In this document: piece by piece, positions 27,670 through 36,668 of the stretch
Numbering within the stretch: position 1 is the stretch's first letter
How the letters are laid out: every line of letters begins with the position of its first letter
Assembly (NCBI GenBank): GCA_963800215.1
Contig: CAWCZY010000007.1
Coordinates: 868,001-932,000 of the forward strand
DNA from: JAJPKK01 sp963800215
Lineage (GTDB): Bacteria > Pseudomonadota > Alphaproteobacteria > Rhizobiales > Xanthobacteraceae
DNA length: 64,000 nt
Direction: 5' to 3'
Program-made: the position numbers and the translations under genes
The notes under the pieces: generated by a model
Database searches by the model: none
The model's input: the letters and a program-made list of their open reading frames with translations, nothing else
Told to the model about the DNA's origin: nothing

Positions 27670-28530
27670 TCACGGTTTGCGCGCCGGCTTGAAATATCTC
27701 AAATCGGGCGGCGCCTGGTCCTTGCGGGTGGGCATCAGGAGGCCGTCGGCGCTGAGGAAATAATTGTCCTTGCCGATCACGACATGCGGGTTGTTTTCCC
27801 CGCAGATCCACTCGCGCCATTCCGCCTGCGGATATGAATTGCGGCGGTAGCTCTTGGTCACCGTCCACGGCCGCGTCAGCGCGTGGTCGATGGTGGTGAT
27901 CTCGTCGTGCAGGAGGTTGCGGTCGGCCTCGTCGAGCCAGATGCGCTCCTTGAAGATGCTCTCGTTGTCCTCGTGCAGCGGCAGGCCGCTGGCGTCGTAG
28001 GCGCGCGGGCCCTTGAAGCCGCGGCTCTCGACCTCGAGCGCGTCGTAGCGGCCGTCGCCGTCCTCGTCGATCCATTTGCCGATGGAGTATCCGACCCAGC
28101 TCGGCTCGATCGCCCTGGGCCAGTCGCGGCCGTCGGTATAGATGTGGCGGCTGTGCTCGATGTGGTCGATCAGCACATAGGTGATGTCCGGCGTGATGAT
28201 GAATTCGAGCGGCTCGTAGGCCGTCATCATGCGCGGCATCCCGTTCGGCAGGCAGGTGAAGGTGGCCGAGGTGCCCTGCCCGCCATTGGCCTGGTCCGCC
28301 AAGTTGGCCTCGAACTTCGCCTGGTATTCGGGGGTGAGCGGGGCGCCTTGGCCGCGGCCCGGCGGCTTTGAGGGATCATGGGGCGGCTGGCCCACCGCGC
28401 CGGGCACCCGCGCGCGGGTCCATATGCCCTTCCAGTCCGGATATTTCGCGTCATCGGAGGCGAGCGCGCCGGTGGCCGCGGCCATCACCGCGGCGGCCGT
28501 GACCGCGCCGATCATGCTGCGGTTGGGCAT
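27670..28530 (-). CDS. Uncharacterised exported protein
   Basis: A 286-residue protein with a clear signal peptide (MPNRSMIGAVTAAAVMAAATGALA). The mature part has no domain I can name. Recurring features are DWKGIWTRARVPG, TPEYQAKFEANLADQANGG, TCLPNGMPRMM, YVLIDHIEHSRHIYTDGRDWP and WIDEDGDGRYDALEVESRGFKGPR. The stretch around residue 150-165 (DEDGDGRYDALEVE) has Asp spacing that could bind calcium. The order of these blocks is familiar from a secreted family in Bradyrhizobium-like genomes, but no function is known. AAGGAG precedes the ATG at 28530. Confidence 0.7.
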   Translation of the reverse strand: MPNRSMIGAVTAAAVMAAATGALASDDAKYPDWKGIWTRARVPGAVGQPPHDPSKPPGRGQGAPLTPEYQAKFEANLADQANGGQGTSATFTCLPNGMPRMMTAYEPLEFIITPDITYVLIDHIEHSRHIYTDGRDWPRAIEPSWVGYSIGKWIDEDGDGRYDALEVESRGFKGPRAYDASGLPLHEDNESIFKERIWLDEADRNLLHDEITTIDHALTRPWTVTKSYRRNSYPQAEWREWICGENNPHVVIGKDNYFLSADGLLMPTRKDQAPPDLRYFKPARKP

Positions 28531-28768
28531 GCATCTTCTCCTTGCAACCTGTGACTGCTGCGCTGCAATTTTTCGGTGACTAGGCGGCCCGGGCTGGCCT
28601 CGGCCGCGTCTTTGAGGCAAATACTGTGCCTCCCCGCCGCGTCGGCAGGGGAAACCAGATGTTGGGGTCAGGCTACTACGGGGTTAATGTGGGCGAAATC
28701 CACCCCAGATATGCTTCGGAACATGATCCAGCCGGCGCGAAAATGACCGGGATTTCAAGGAGACCTCA

Positions 28769-30034
28769 ATGAACGACGCCGCCGCACCATTGGCGAGGCA
28801 CAAGACCACCCCGGTCAAGGTGGGGGACGTGACGGTCGGCGGCGGCGCCCCGGTGGTGGTGCAGTCGATGACCAACACCGACACCGCCGATGTCGAGGGC
28901 ACGGTGCGCCAGGTGGCGGCGCTGGCGCGGGCGGGCTCGGAGCTCGTGCGCATCACCGTCGACCGCGACGAGGCTGCGGCGGCGGTTCCCCACATCAAGG
29001 AACGGCTCCTCAAGATGGGCGTCACCGCGCCGATCGTCGGTGATTTCCACTATATCGGCCACAAGCTGCTGGCCGAGCATCCCGCCTGCGCCGAGGCGCT
29101 CGACAAGTACCGCATCAATCCCGGCAATGTCGGCTTCAAGGAGAAGAAGGACCGCCAGTTCGGCGCCATCATCGAAATGGCGCTCAAGCACGGCAAGCCG
29201 GTGCGCATCGGCGCCAATTGGGGCTCGCTCGACCAGGAACTGCTGACGCACCTGATGGACGAGAACGCCAAGCTGGCGGAGCCCGCCGACGTGCGCGCCG
29301 TGACCCGCGAGGCGATGGTGCAGTCGGCGCTGCTCTCCGCCGGGCGCGCCGAAGAGATGGGCATGCCGCGCTCGCGCATCATCCTCTCCGCCAAAGTGTC
29401 GGCGGTGCAGGACCTGATCGCGGTCTATATCGACCTCGCGCGGCGCTCGGACTATGCGATCCATCTCGGCCTCACCGAGGCGGGCATGGGCTCCAAGGGC
29501 ATCGTCGCTTCGTCCGCCGCCATGGGCATCCTGCTGCAGCAGGGCATCGGCGACACGGTGCGCGTCTCGCTGACGCCGGAGCCGGGCGGCGACCGCACGG
29601 TGGAAGTCAAGGTCGCCCAGGAGCTGTTGCAGACCATGGGCTTTCGCACCTTCGTGCCGCTGGTCGCGGCATGCCCGGGCTGCGGCCGCACCACCTCGAC
29701 CACGTTCCAGGAACTGGCGCGGGAGATCCAGGATTTCATCCACGTCTCGATGCCGGAATGGAAGACGCGCTATCCCGGCGTCGAAGGCCTCAACGTCGCG
29801 GTGATGGGCTGCATCGTCAACGGCCCCGGCGAATCCAAGCACGCCGACATCGGCATATCGCTGCCCGGCACCGGCGAGACACCGACCGCCCCGGTGTTCA
29901 TCGACGGCAAGAAGGCGATGACGCTGCGCGGCCCGACGCTCACCACCGATTTCAAGAACATCGTGATCGACTACATCGAGCGCCGCTTCGGCACCGGCGC
30001 CGGCGCCGGCGCCGGCCGCAGCGCGGCGGAGTAG
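28769..30034 (+). CDS. ispG: 4-hydroxy-3-methylbut-2-enyl diphosphate synthase (IspG/GcpE)
   Basis: A 421-residue [4Fe-4S] enzyme of the MEP isoprenoid pathway, converting MEcPP to HMBPP. The cluster Cys lie in ACPGCGRTTSTTFQEL and VAVMGCIVNGPGESKHAD. The TIM-barrel half begins VGGGAPVVVQSMTNTDTADV and contains RINPGNVGF. The extreme C-terminus carries a GTGAGAGAG stretch coded by a GCCGGC microsatellite. AAGGAG precedes the ATG. It supplies isoprenoid precursors, which also feed hopanoids, though no hopanoid biosynthesis gene is adjacent. Confidence 0.95.
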   Translation: MNDAAAPLARHKTTPVKVGDVTVGGGAPVVVQSMTNTDTADVEGTVRQVAALARAGSELVRITVDRDEAAAAVPHIKERLLKMGVTAPIVGDFHYIGHKLLAEHPACAEALDKYRINPGNVGFKEKKDRQFGAIIEMALKHGKPVRIGANWGSLDQELLTHLMDENAKLAEPADVRAVTREAMVQSALLSAGRAEEMGMPRSRIILSAKVSAVQDLIAVYIDLARRSDYAIHLGLTEAGMGSKGIVASSAAMGILLQQGIGDTVRVSLTPEPGGDRTVEVKVAQELLQTMGFRTFVPLVAACPGCGRTTSTTFQELAREIQDFIHVSMPEWKTRYPGVEGLNVAVMGCIVNGPGESKHADIGISLPGTGETPTAPVFIDGKKAMTLRGPTLTTDFKNIVIDYIERRFGTGAGAGAGRSAAE

Positions 30035-30056
30035 CGTAGCGCAATCGGAATCGGCC

Positions 30057-30707
30057 ATGAGCGTTGCCAGCCCATTGGAAGCGACCGACCACCGAACGGC
30101 GTTGATCCGGCGGGCGTTCCGGCTCGAATACATCACGCTCGCCTGGATGACGGTCGAGGCCGTCGTGGCGATCGGCTCCGGCGTCGCCGCCGGCAGCCTG
30201 GCGCTGACGGCATTCGGGATCGACAGCCTGATCGAGCTGGTTTCAGCCGCGGTTCTGGTCTGGCGCCTGAATGTCGAGCTTCGACACGGCCAGGCCTTCG
30301 CCGAGGCGGCGGAGAGAACGGCCTCGCGCATCGGCGGGGCTTTGCTGTTCGCACTCGCCGCCTATGTGGTCGCAAGCGCCGGATGGAAATTATGGATGCG
30401 GCAAGGCGCGGAGTTCTCCCTGCCGGGCCTCATCATCACCGTGCTCGCCGTTCCCGTCATGTATTTCCTGTCGCGGCGCAAGCTGCAGGTGGCTGACGCG
30501 CTCGGCAGCCGCGCAATGCGAGCGGATGCCGTCGAGAGCATCACCTGCAGCTGGCTCGCCTTGGTGGTCGTAGCTGCGCTCTTGGTGCAGCTCGTCACCG
30601 ACGCGTGGTGGGTGGACCCGCTGGCTTCCCTCGGGATCGTCTGGTTCCTCATCCGCGAAGGCCGCGAGGCCTGGCAAGGGCAAGAGTGCTGCGGCCACAG
30701 CAAGTAG
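30057..30707 (+). CDS. CDF-like membrane protein lacking the cytoplasmic domain
   Basis: A 216-residue polytopic protein whose helices match the cation-efflux (CDF) membrane core: YITLAWMTVEAVVAIGSGVAAGSLALTAFGIDSLIEL, then MRADAVESITCSWLALVVVAALLV and WWVDPLASLGIVWFLIREG. The usual C-terminal metal-sensing domain is absent; instead the protein ends QECCGHSK, a possible metal ligand. Normal length is about 300. The CDF His-Asp site in helix 2 is altered. It starts 22 bases after ispG and may be co-transcribed. Transport of a divalent metal is inferred, not shown. Confidence 0.72.
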   Translation: MSVASPLEATDHRTALIRRAFRLEYITLAWMTVEAVVAIGSGVAAGSLALTAFGIDSLIELVSAAVLVWRLNVELRHGQAFAEAAERTASRIGGALLFALAAYVVASAGWKLWMRQGAEFSLPGLIITVLAVPVMYFLSRRKLQVADALGSRAMRADAVESITCSWLALVVVAALLVQLVTDAWWVDPLASLGIVWFLIREGREAWQGQECCGHSK

Positions 30708-30928
30708 CCTAGCCTGAGCGCCACAAGCCCGTAACCCGCATGGAGCGAAGCGGAATGCGCGGCCACGGCATGGAGATGTCCAAACCGCTGCTCCCGCGCT
30801 CTATCCGGGCTGCGGATGCCGATGACCGGAATCGGGACGAAGTTGGGCAGCAGCCCGCCCGGAAAACCCTGGCTGACCCAATGCAACCCCGATAGCATTA
30901 CATCAATAAAAACACCCGGGAGGATATC

Positions 30929-32455
30929 ATGACAGACCTGCGCAACGCCGGTTCCGGCAATACGTGCGTGTGCGGCGCCTGCGCACCATCATCCGCGCTG
31001 TCGCGCCGAGAATTCCTCTGTACCGGCACCGCAGGCGCGGTCGCGGCGGCGGCCGTTACGGCATCGGCCATCGGCACCGCCAGCGCACAGCAGCCGGCGG
31101 GCGGCGCCGCGCCGGGGCGGGCGATCCTGATCAAGGGCGGCTGCGTCCTCACCCTCGACCGTGCGCTCGGCGATTTCGAGGCGGCCGACATCTTGATCGA
31201 AGGCAAGACCATCGCGGCAGTGCGGCCGAACATCAGCGCGCCCAACGCGGAGGTGATCGACGCCGCCCGCATGATCGTGATGCCGGGCCTCGTCGATACC
31301 CACCGGCACATGTGGCAGGGCATCCTGCGCAACGTGTTGCCGGACGGCTCGCTGGAGGACTATCGCGACGTAGTGCAGCGCACCTTCGGCGCGAAATACA
31401 CCCCCGACGACGTCTATGCCGGCGACCTCTTCAGCGCATTGGGCGCCGTCGACAGCGGCGTGACCTGCATCCTCGACTGGTCCCACATCCACAACAGCCC
31501 GGCCCATTCCGATGCCGCCGTCAAGGCGCTGTTCGATTCCGGCGTGCGCGCCGTGTTCGCCTATGGCAACGGGCAGAACGAAACCGGCCGCTACTGGGAA
31601 ATCGCGACCAGCAGGTACCCCGGCGACATCGCGCGCCTGCGCAAGCAGTATTTTTCGAGCGACGACCAGCTGGTGACTCTCTATCTGGCGGCGCCGTCCG
31701 GCTCGCCGGAGCAGGTGCTGCCCACCTTCAAGGCGGCCCGCGATGTCGGCGCGCGGATCACCATGCATGCCGGTGTCGGCCCCGGCGGACGCAACGGATT
31801 GTTGGAAAAGCTCGACGCCGCGAAGGCGCTCGGCGCCGATACCACCTATGTGCACTGCTGCACGCTCAACGACACCGAATGGAAGCTGATCCGCGACACC
31901 GGCGGCACCGTCTCGATCGCGAGCTACGTGGAGAGCCTGATGGGCCACGGCATTCCGCCGATCCAGAAGGCGATCGACATGGGTATCCGGCCGAGCCTCT
32001 CGATCGATGTCGAGACGTCGGTGCCCAACGACTTCTTCGGGCAGATGCGTACGGCGTTCTCGCTGCAGAAGCGGCAGGTGTGGGAGCGCCGCCATGCCGG
32101 CGACCCCAATGCGCCGAAATTCCTCACCGTGCGCGAGGTGCTCGAATTCGCCACCATCGAAGGCGCTCGCGCCAACGGCCTCGACCGCAAGATCGGCACG
32201 CTCACGCCCGGCAAGGAGGCCGACATCATCCTGTTGCGCACCGACCGCCTCAACGTCATGCCGCTGAACAATGCGGTCGGCGCGGTGGTGGCGAACATGG
32301 GCCCGCAGAACGTCGATACCGTGCTGATCGCGGGCAAGGTGATGAAACGCAACGGCGCCATGCTGGGCGTCAGCTATGATCGCCTCACCCGGCTCGGCGA
32401 CGAGGCGCGCGACCGCCTTTACGCCGCCGCGAAGGTGAAGAACACTCGGGTGTGA
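30929..32455 (+). CDS. Tat-exported amidohydrolase (aminohydrolase/chlorohydrolase type)
   Basis: A 508-residue protein. A Cys-rich head (NTCVCGACAPSS) is followed by the twin-arginine leader SRREFLCTGTAGAVAAAAVT. The amidohydrolase core has MPGLVDTHRHMWQ (metal HxH), a central THxGV-type His in ITMHAGVGPGG, YVHCCTLND and the final Asp in SIDVETSVPNDFFGQMR. The layout matches the atrazine chlorohydrolase / MTA-SAH deaminase group. The substrate is unknown and export is unusual for these deaminases. GGGAGG sits upstream of the ATG. Confidence 0.85.
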   Translation: MTDLRNAGSGNTCVCGACAPSSALSRREFLCTGTAGAVAAAAVTASAIGTASAQQPAGGAAPGRAILIKGGCVLTLDRALGDFEAADILIEGKTIAAVRPNISAPNAEVIDAARMIVMPGLVDTHRHMWQGILRNVLPDGSLEDYRDVVQRTFGAKYTPDDVYAGDLFSALGAVDSGVTCILDWSHIHNSPAHSDAAVKALFDSGVRAVFAYGNGQNETGRYWEIATSRYPGDIARLRKQYFSSDDQLVTLYLAAPSGSPEQVLPTFKAARDVGARITMHAGVGPGGRNGLLEKLDAAKALGADTTYVHCCTLNDTEWKLIRDTGGTVSIASYVESLMGHGIPPIQKAIDMGIRPSLSIDVETSVPNDFFGQMRTAFSLQKRQVWERRHAGDPNAPKFLTVREVLEFATIEGARANGLDRKIGTLTPGKEADIILLRTDRLNVMPLNNAVGAVVANMGPQNVDTVLIAGKVMKRNGAMLGVSYDRLTRLGDEARDRLYAAAKVKNTRV

Positions 32456-32502
32456 GCGCGCCCGGATCGGCCGGGTGGCGCTGTCATCGCTGGAGGCCCG
32501 TC

Positions 32503-32760
32503 ATGAACGTCATGCGCCGTCGCGTACTGCAACTGGTCGGGATCGGGGTGGCCATGATCGCCTGTCCGATCGTCGCGTCGGCGCTCGATGCGCAAACGGG
32601 CGGTGCATTCAAGATGGCGATGGGACCGGTCAGTGCACCGCTGAAGCCGGGCGGGCCCCCTGCCAACAGCGCCGTCACGACATGCTCGCCTTATGGCAAT
32701 CCCTGCCCAGCGCCGCGCATTCGTCCCAAGCACCGGCGCACACGCCCTGCGGCGAGGTGA
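32503..32760 (+). CDS. Possible small exported protein
   Basis: An 85-codon frame starting MNVMRRRVLQLVGIGVAMIA with a plausible signal peptide and GGAGG upstream. The rest (SALDAQTGGAFKMAMGPVSA to a basic tail) has no recognised domain. The leader resembles the start of TctC receptors, so this could be a remnant of one. It faces the receptor gene at 32773. Confidence 0.35.
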   Translation: MNVMRRRVLQLVGIGVAMIACPIVASALDAQTGGAFKMAMGPVSAPLKPGGPPANSAVTTCSPYGNPCPAPRIRPKHRRTRPAAR

Positions 32761-32772
32761 CCGGCAGCTTCG

Positions 32773-33771
32773 TCATTCCGACCGTATGCCGAGCTTCCTC
32801 ACCAGCGCGCCCCACTTCGCCTCTTCGGATGCGATGTCGGCCGCTTGCTGGTCCGGCGTGCCTGGCAGCGGCTCGCCACCCTCGTCGACGATGCGCGCGC
32901 GCACCTCCTCGCTGCCGAGCGCGGCGCGCAGCTCGGTATTGAGCCGGTTGGCGATGGCGCGGCTGATCCCGGCCGGCGCCACCATACCGTAATGAATGAC
33001 CGCCGCGTAGCCCGGCACGCCGGATTCCGCGATGGTCGGCAGGTCCGGGAAAATCGACGAGCGCGTCTCGCCGGTCACCGCGATCGGACGCAAGCCGCCG
33101 CTGCGGAGCTGACCGAACACGGACGGAAAGGTGGTGATGGACATGTCGACATGGCCGCCGGCGAGGTCGCCCTGCATCGCGCCGGTGCCGCGATAGGGGA
33201 TGTGGGTCAGCTTGATGTTCGCCATCACCTCGAACAGCTCGGTGGAGACATGGGAGCCCGAGCCGATGCCGGCCGTCGCGTAAGTGATCTTGCCGGGCTC
33301 CTTCCTCGCGAGCGCAATCAGGTCGGCGACGCTGTGCACCGGCACCGATGGATGGACCACGAGAATCTGCTGGTAGGAGGCGATCAGCCCGATCGGCGCG
33401 AAGTCCCGCCGCGGCTCGTAGCCGGGATCGGCATAGAGCGCAGGCGCCACGCCGAACACGCCGGAATGGCCGACCATCAGGGTGTAGCCGTCGGGCGCGG
33501 CCTTGGCGACCGCCCGTGCACCGATGGTGCCGCCGGCGCCGGCGCGATTCTCGATCACGAACTGCTCGCCCAGCGCGCGCCCCATGTGCTGGGCGATGAG
33601 CCGCGCCATGATGTCATTGCCGCCGCCCGCCGCAAACGGCACGATTATGGTGACCGGATGGGTCGGATAGGCTTGCGCGGTGGCGGGCCGCGCCGCGCCT
33701 GCGACGACGGCCGCCGCCATGAGAAGGGCGACAAGGGAGAGTGACGATTGCCGAAACATGCGCGCAATCAT
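32773..33771 (-). CDS. TctC/Bug family solute-binding protein (2 of 3)
   Basis: A 332-residue periplasmic receptor. The signal peptide (SLVALLMAAAVVAGAARPATA) ends before QAYPTHPVTIIVPFAAGGGND. Loops ENRAGAGGTIGARAVAKAAPDGY, ATAGIGSGSHVSTELFEV and IPYRGTGAMQGDLAGGHVDM are typical. The ATG at 33771 has GGGAGG upstream. It shares a divergent promoter region, carrying an intergenic repeat, with the flavoprotein gene at 33977. No TctAB genes are nearby. Confidence 0.9.
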   Translation of the reverse strand: MIARMFRQSSLSLVALLMAAAVVAGAARPATAQAYPTHPVTIIVPFAAGGGNDIMARLIAQHMGRALGEQFVIENRAGAGGTIGARAVAKAAPDGYTLMVGHSGVFGVAPALYADPGYEPRRDFAPIGLIASYQQILVVHPSVPVHSVADLIALARKEPGKITYATAGIGSGSHVSTELFEVMANIKLTHIPYRGTGAMQGDLAGGHVDMSITTFPSVFGQLRSGGLRPIAVTGETRSSIFPDLPTIAESGVPGYAAVIHYGMVAPAGISRAIANRLNTELRAALGSEEVRARIVDEGGEPLPGTPDQQAADIASEEAKWGALVRKLGIRSE

Positions 33772-33827
33772 GGAAGCCTCCCGGGTTGGCACATTGCGTT
33801 CGACACGCAGGATCGGCAAAGGCGCTT

Positions 33828-33920
33828 GCGCCGTGCCCACGTTCAACGTCGCCGGCGGGCACGCAGAGCCTGTCATCGGGCCGGCCGAAGGCCGGACCCG
33901 TTGGCTTTGCCCACCCTACG
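33828..33920. repeat. Dispersed intergenic repeat, copy 2
   Basis: Matches the element at 2468-2555: GCGCCGTGCCCACG at the left, then CCTGTCATCGGGCCGGCCGA and the common end GGCTTTGCCCACCCTACG. The two copies differ mainly in a short central segment. It sits in the divergent region between the TctC gene and the FAD enzyme. Confidence 0.7.
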
Positions 33921-33976
33921 CCTTAGAACATGAGCTAGACAGTGCGGAAGTATAATCGAGCCGTTGCAGGGAAACC

Positions 33977-35509
33977 ATGAATTCCGCCGAATGGCCCGGC
34001 GAGGCGCCGGACGTGCTCGTGGTCGGGGCGGGCAATGCCGCCTTGTGCGCCGCGATCTCGGCGCAGGAGAACGGCGCGCGCGTGCTGATGCTCGAAGCCG
34101 CTCCCTTTGAGGAGCGCGGCGGCAACTCGCATTTCACCGGCGGCGCGTTCCGCTTCGCGTTCGGCGGCGTCGACGATCTCATCGCCGTGCTGCCGTCGCT
34201 GGCGCAGGAAAATCTCGTCAACGTCGACTTCGGAACCTACACGCGAGGAGCAGTTTTTCGACGACCTGTTCGCTCTGACCCAATACCGCTCCGATCCCGA
34301 TCTCGCGGAAATCCTGGTGCGCGGCAGTCTCGAAACGGCAAAGTGGATGGTGCGGCAGGGCGTGAAGCTGCAGCCGGGCCTGGGACGCCAGGCCTATGAG
34401 GTCGACGGCAAATTCAAGTTCTGGGGCGGTCTCGCGCTGCACATCTGGGGCGGCGGGCCGGAACTGCTCAAGGCGCTCTATGCCAATGTGGAGCGGCGCG
34501 GCATCCGCCATTCTCTACGAGACGCCCGCCATCGGGCTCATCCGCGAGAGCGGGCGGCTGACCGGCGTGATGGCGGAATACCGCGGAGCGCCGGTCGCAA
34601 TCCGGGCCGGCGCGGTCGTGCTCGCCTGCGGCAGCTTCGAGTCCAACCCGGAGATGCGCGCGAAGCTATCTCGGGCCCGGCTGGGAGCTGGCAAAGGTCC
34701 GCGGCACGCGATTCAACATGGGCGCGGGCCTCGACATGGCGCTGCGCGTCGGCGCGCGGCCCTACGGCAATTGGTCCGGCTGCCATTCCGTCGCGTGGGA
34801 CATCAATGCGCCGCCCTATGGCGACCTCACCGTCGGCGACCAGTTCCAGAAGCACAATTACCCGTTCGGCATTCTCGTCAACGCCAAGGGCGAGCGCTAT
34901 GTCGACGAGGGCGCCAACTTTCACAGCCACACCTACGCCAAATACGGCGGCGAGATCGTCAAGCTGCCGGGCATGTTCGCCTGGCAGGTGTTCGACGCCA
35001 AGGTCAGCCACCTGCTGCGCGGCGAGTATCGCATCCGCCGCGTCACCAAGGCGGAAGCCGGCACGCTGGAGGAACTGGCCGGAAAGCTCGACGGCGTCGA
35101 TGCCGCGGCGTTCCTGCGCACCGTGCGCGAATTCAACGCCGCCTGCCGCACCGACAGGCCGTTCAATCCCAATGTCCTGGATGGCCGCAGGACCGAAGGC
35201 CTCGCCATCGACAAGACCAACTGGGCCAATCCGCTCGATACACCGCCATTCCACGCCTATCACGTGACCACCGGCGTGACCTTCACCTTCGGCGGCCTCA
35301 AGATATCGACGCAAGGCGAGGTCGAGGACCTCTACGGCCGGCTCATTCCGGGTCTCTATGCGGCGGGCGAAATGGTCGGCGGGCTGTTCTTCCACAATTA
35401 TGCCAGCGGCACCGGCCTGATGTCGGGCGCGACCTTCGGCCGGCTGGCGGGACGCAGCGCCGCGCAGTTCGCGTTGACGCCGGCGTCGCGGAGTGCGGCG
35501 CGGGCGTGA
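33977..35509 (+). pseudogene. FAD-dependent tricarballylate-dehydrogenase/fumarate-reductase-like flavoprotein, three frameshifts
   Basis: The N-terminal FAD loop (VLVVGAGNAALCAAISA, then EAAPFEERGGNSHFTGGAFR) is in one frame. Single extra bases near 34242, 34510 and 34669 then move it through REEQFFDDLFALTQYR, ILYETPAIGLIRE and YLGPGWELAKVRGTRFNMG. The last part is intact: GCHSVAWDI, VTTGVTFTFGGLKIS and YAAGEMVGGLFFHNYASGTG. It resembles TcuA tricarballylate dehydrogenase and other fumarate-reductase flavoproteins, which fits the neighbouring TctC receptor at 35624. A plain fumarate-reductase-like role is possible. Confidence 0.8.
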
Positions 35510-35623
35510 AGACGGGCGCGGTCGCGATTCAAACGGGAAGGATCGATGCGCTCTTATTCACAGTCCATTAACACGACGCGATCCGTAATTTCCGGTAAGT
35601 TGACGAAAAGCGAGGGTCCCGCC

Positions 35624-36601
35624 ATGCCAAGACTGGTCACGCTGGCACTTGCCGCCGGTTTGCTGGGCACGGCGCTGCCGTGCGCGCGGGCACAGGTCTA
35701 TCCGTCACGGCCGATCACGGTGATCGTTCCGTTCCCGGCGGGCGGTCCGACGGATTCGCTGATGCGGGTGCTGAGCGAGCCGATGCGGAAGTCGCTGGGG
35801 CAGTCGCTGATCATCGAGAACGTCAGCGGCGCCACGGGGAGCCTCGGGGTCGCCCGCGTCGTCCAGGCGGCGCCGGACGGCTATACCGTGAGCATCGGCA
35901 ACACCGCGACCCACGTGATCAACGGCGCGGTGTTCAATCTCAAATACGACCTGCTCAACGACCTCGAGCCCGTCGCGCTGCTGCCGAGCAGTCCGTTCCT
36001 GCTGGACGCGCGCACCAGCATTCCGGCCAAGAGCCTGCAGGAATTCCTCGCCTGGGCCAAGGCGAGCCCGAAGCCGCTGTCGGCGGGAACCCCCGGGGTC
36101 GGATCGATCCCGCAGATGGCGGGCATCCTGCTGGAGAACCTGACGGGCGTGCACCTGCAATTCGTGCCCTATCGCGGCGCCGCGCCGGCGATGCAGGATC
36201 TCATCGCCGGCCAGATCGACATGATGTTCGACCAGGCGGGGAACTCGCTCCCGCAGGTGCGCGCGGGCGCGATCCGCGCCTATGCCGTCACCGCGAAGAC
36301 GCGGCTCGCGTCCGCGCCGGACATTCCGACCGCCGACGAGGCCGGCGTCCCCGGCCTCTATGCAACGGTGTGGAACGGCTTCTGGGTTCCCAAGGGCACG
36401 CCGCCCGAGATCGTCGCCAAGCTCGATGCCGCCGCGGTCGACGCGCTCGCCGATCCCACCGTGCGCCAGCGCCTCGCCGATCTCGGCCTCGAAATCCCGC
36501 CGCGCGACCAGCAGACGCCGAAGGCCCTCGCCGCGCTGCAGAAGGCCGATGCCGAGAAGTGGTGGCCGATCATCAAGGCCGCGAACATCAAGATGGAGTG
36601 A
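35624..36601 (+). CDS. TctC/Bug family solute-binding protein (3 of 3)
   Basis: A 325-residue receptor with signal peptide (VTLALAAGLLGTALPCARAQ) and the blocks YPSRPITVIVPFPAGGPTD, ENVSGATGSLGVARVVQAAPDGY, GTPGVGSIPQMAGILLENL and VPYRGAAPAMQDLIAG. It starts 114 bp after the flavoprotein gene on the same strand, so it may deliver that enzyme's substrate (a tricarboxylate-like acid). I chose the ATG at 35624 over 35546 because the signal peptide begins there. Confidence 0.9.
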   Translation: MPRLVTLALAAGLLGTALPCARAQVYPSRPITVIVPFPAGGPTDSLMRVLSEPMRKSLGQSLIIENVSGATGSLGVARVVQAAPDGYTVSIGNTATHVINGAVFNLKYDLLNDLEPVALLPSSPFLLDARTSIPAKSLQEFLAWAKASPKPLSAGTPGVGSIPQMAGILLENLTGVHLQFVPYRGAAPAMQDLIAGQIDMMFDQAGNSLPQVRAGAIRAYAVTAKTRLASAPDIPTADEAGVPGLYATVWNGFWVPKGTPPEIVAKLDAAAVDALADPTVRQRLADLGLEIPPRDQQTPKALAALQKADAEKWWPIIKAANIKME

Positions 36602-36668
36602 TCGCGCTTTGCGTCCGGGGTCCGTCTACGGCGGGCCCCGGAATGATGTGGTAACGGGTCGGCTCCTG

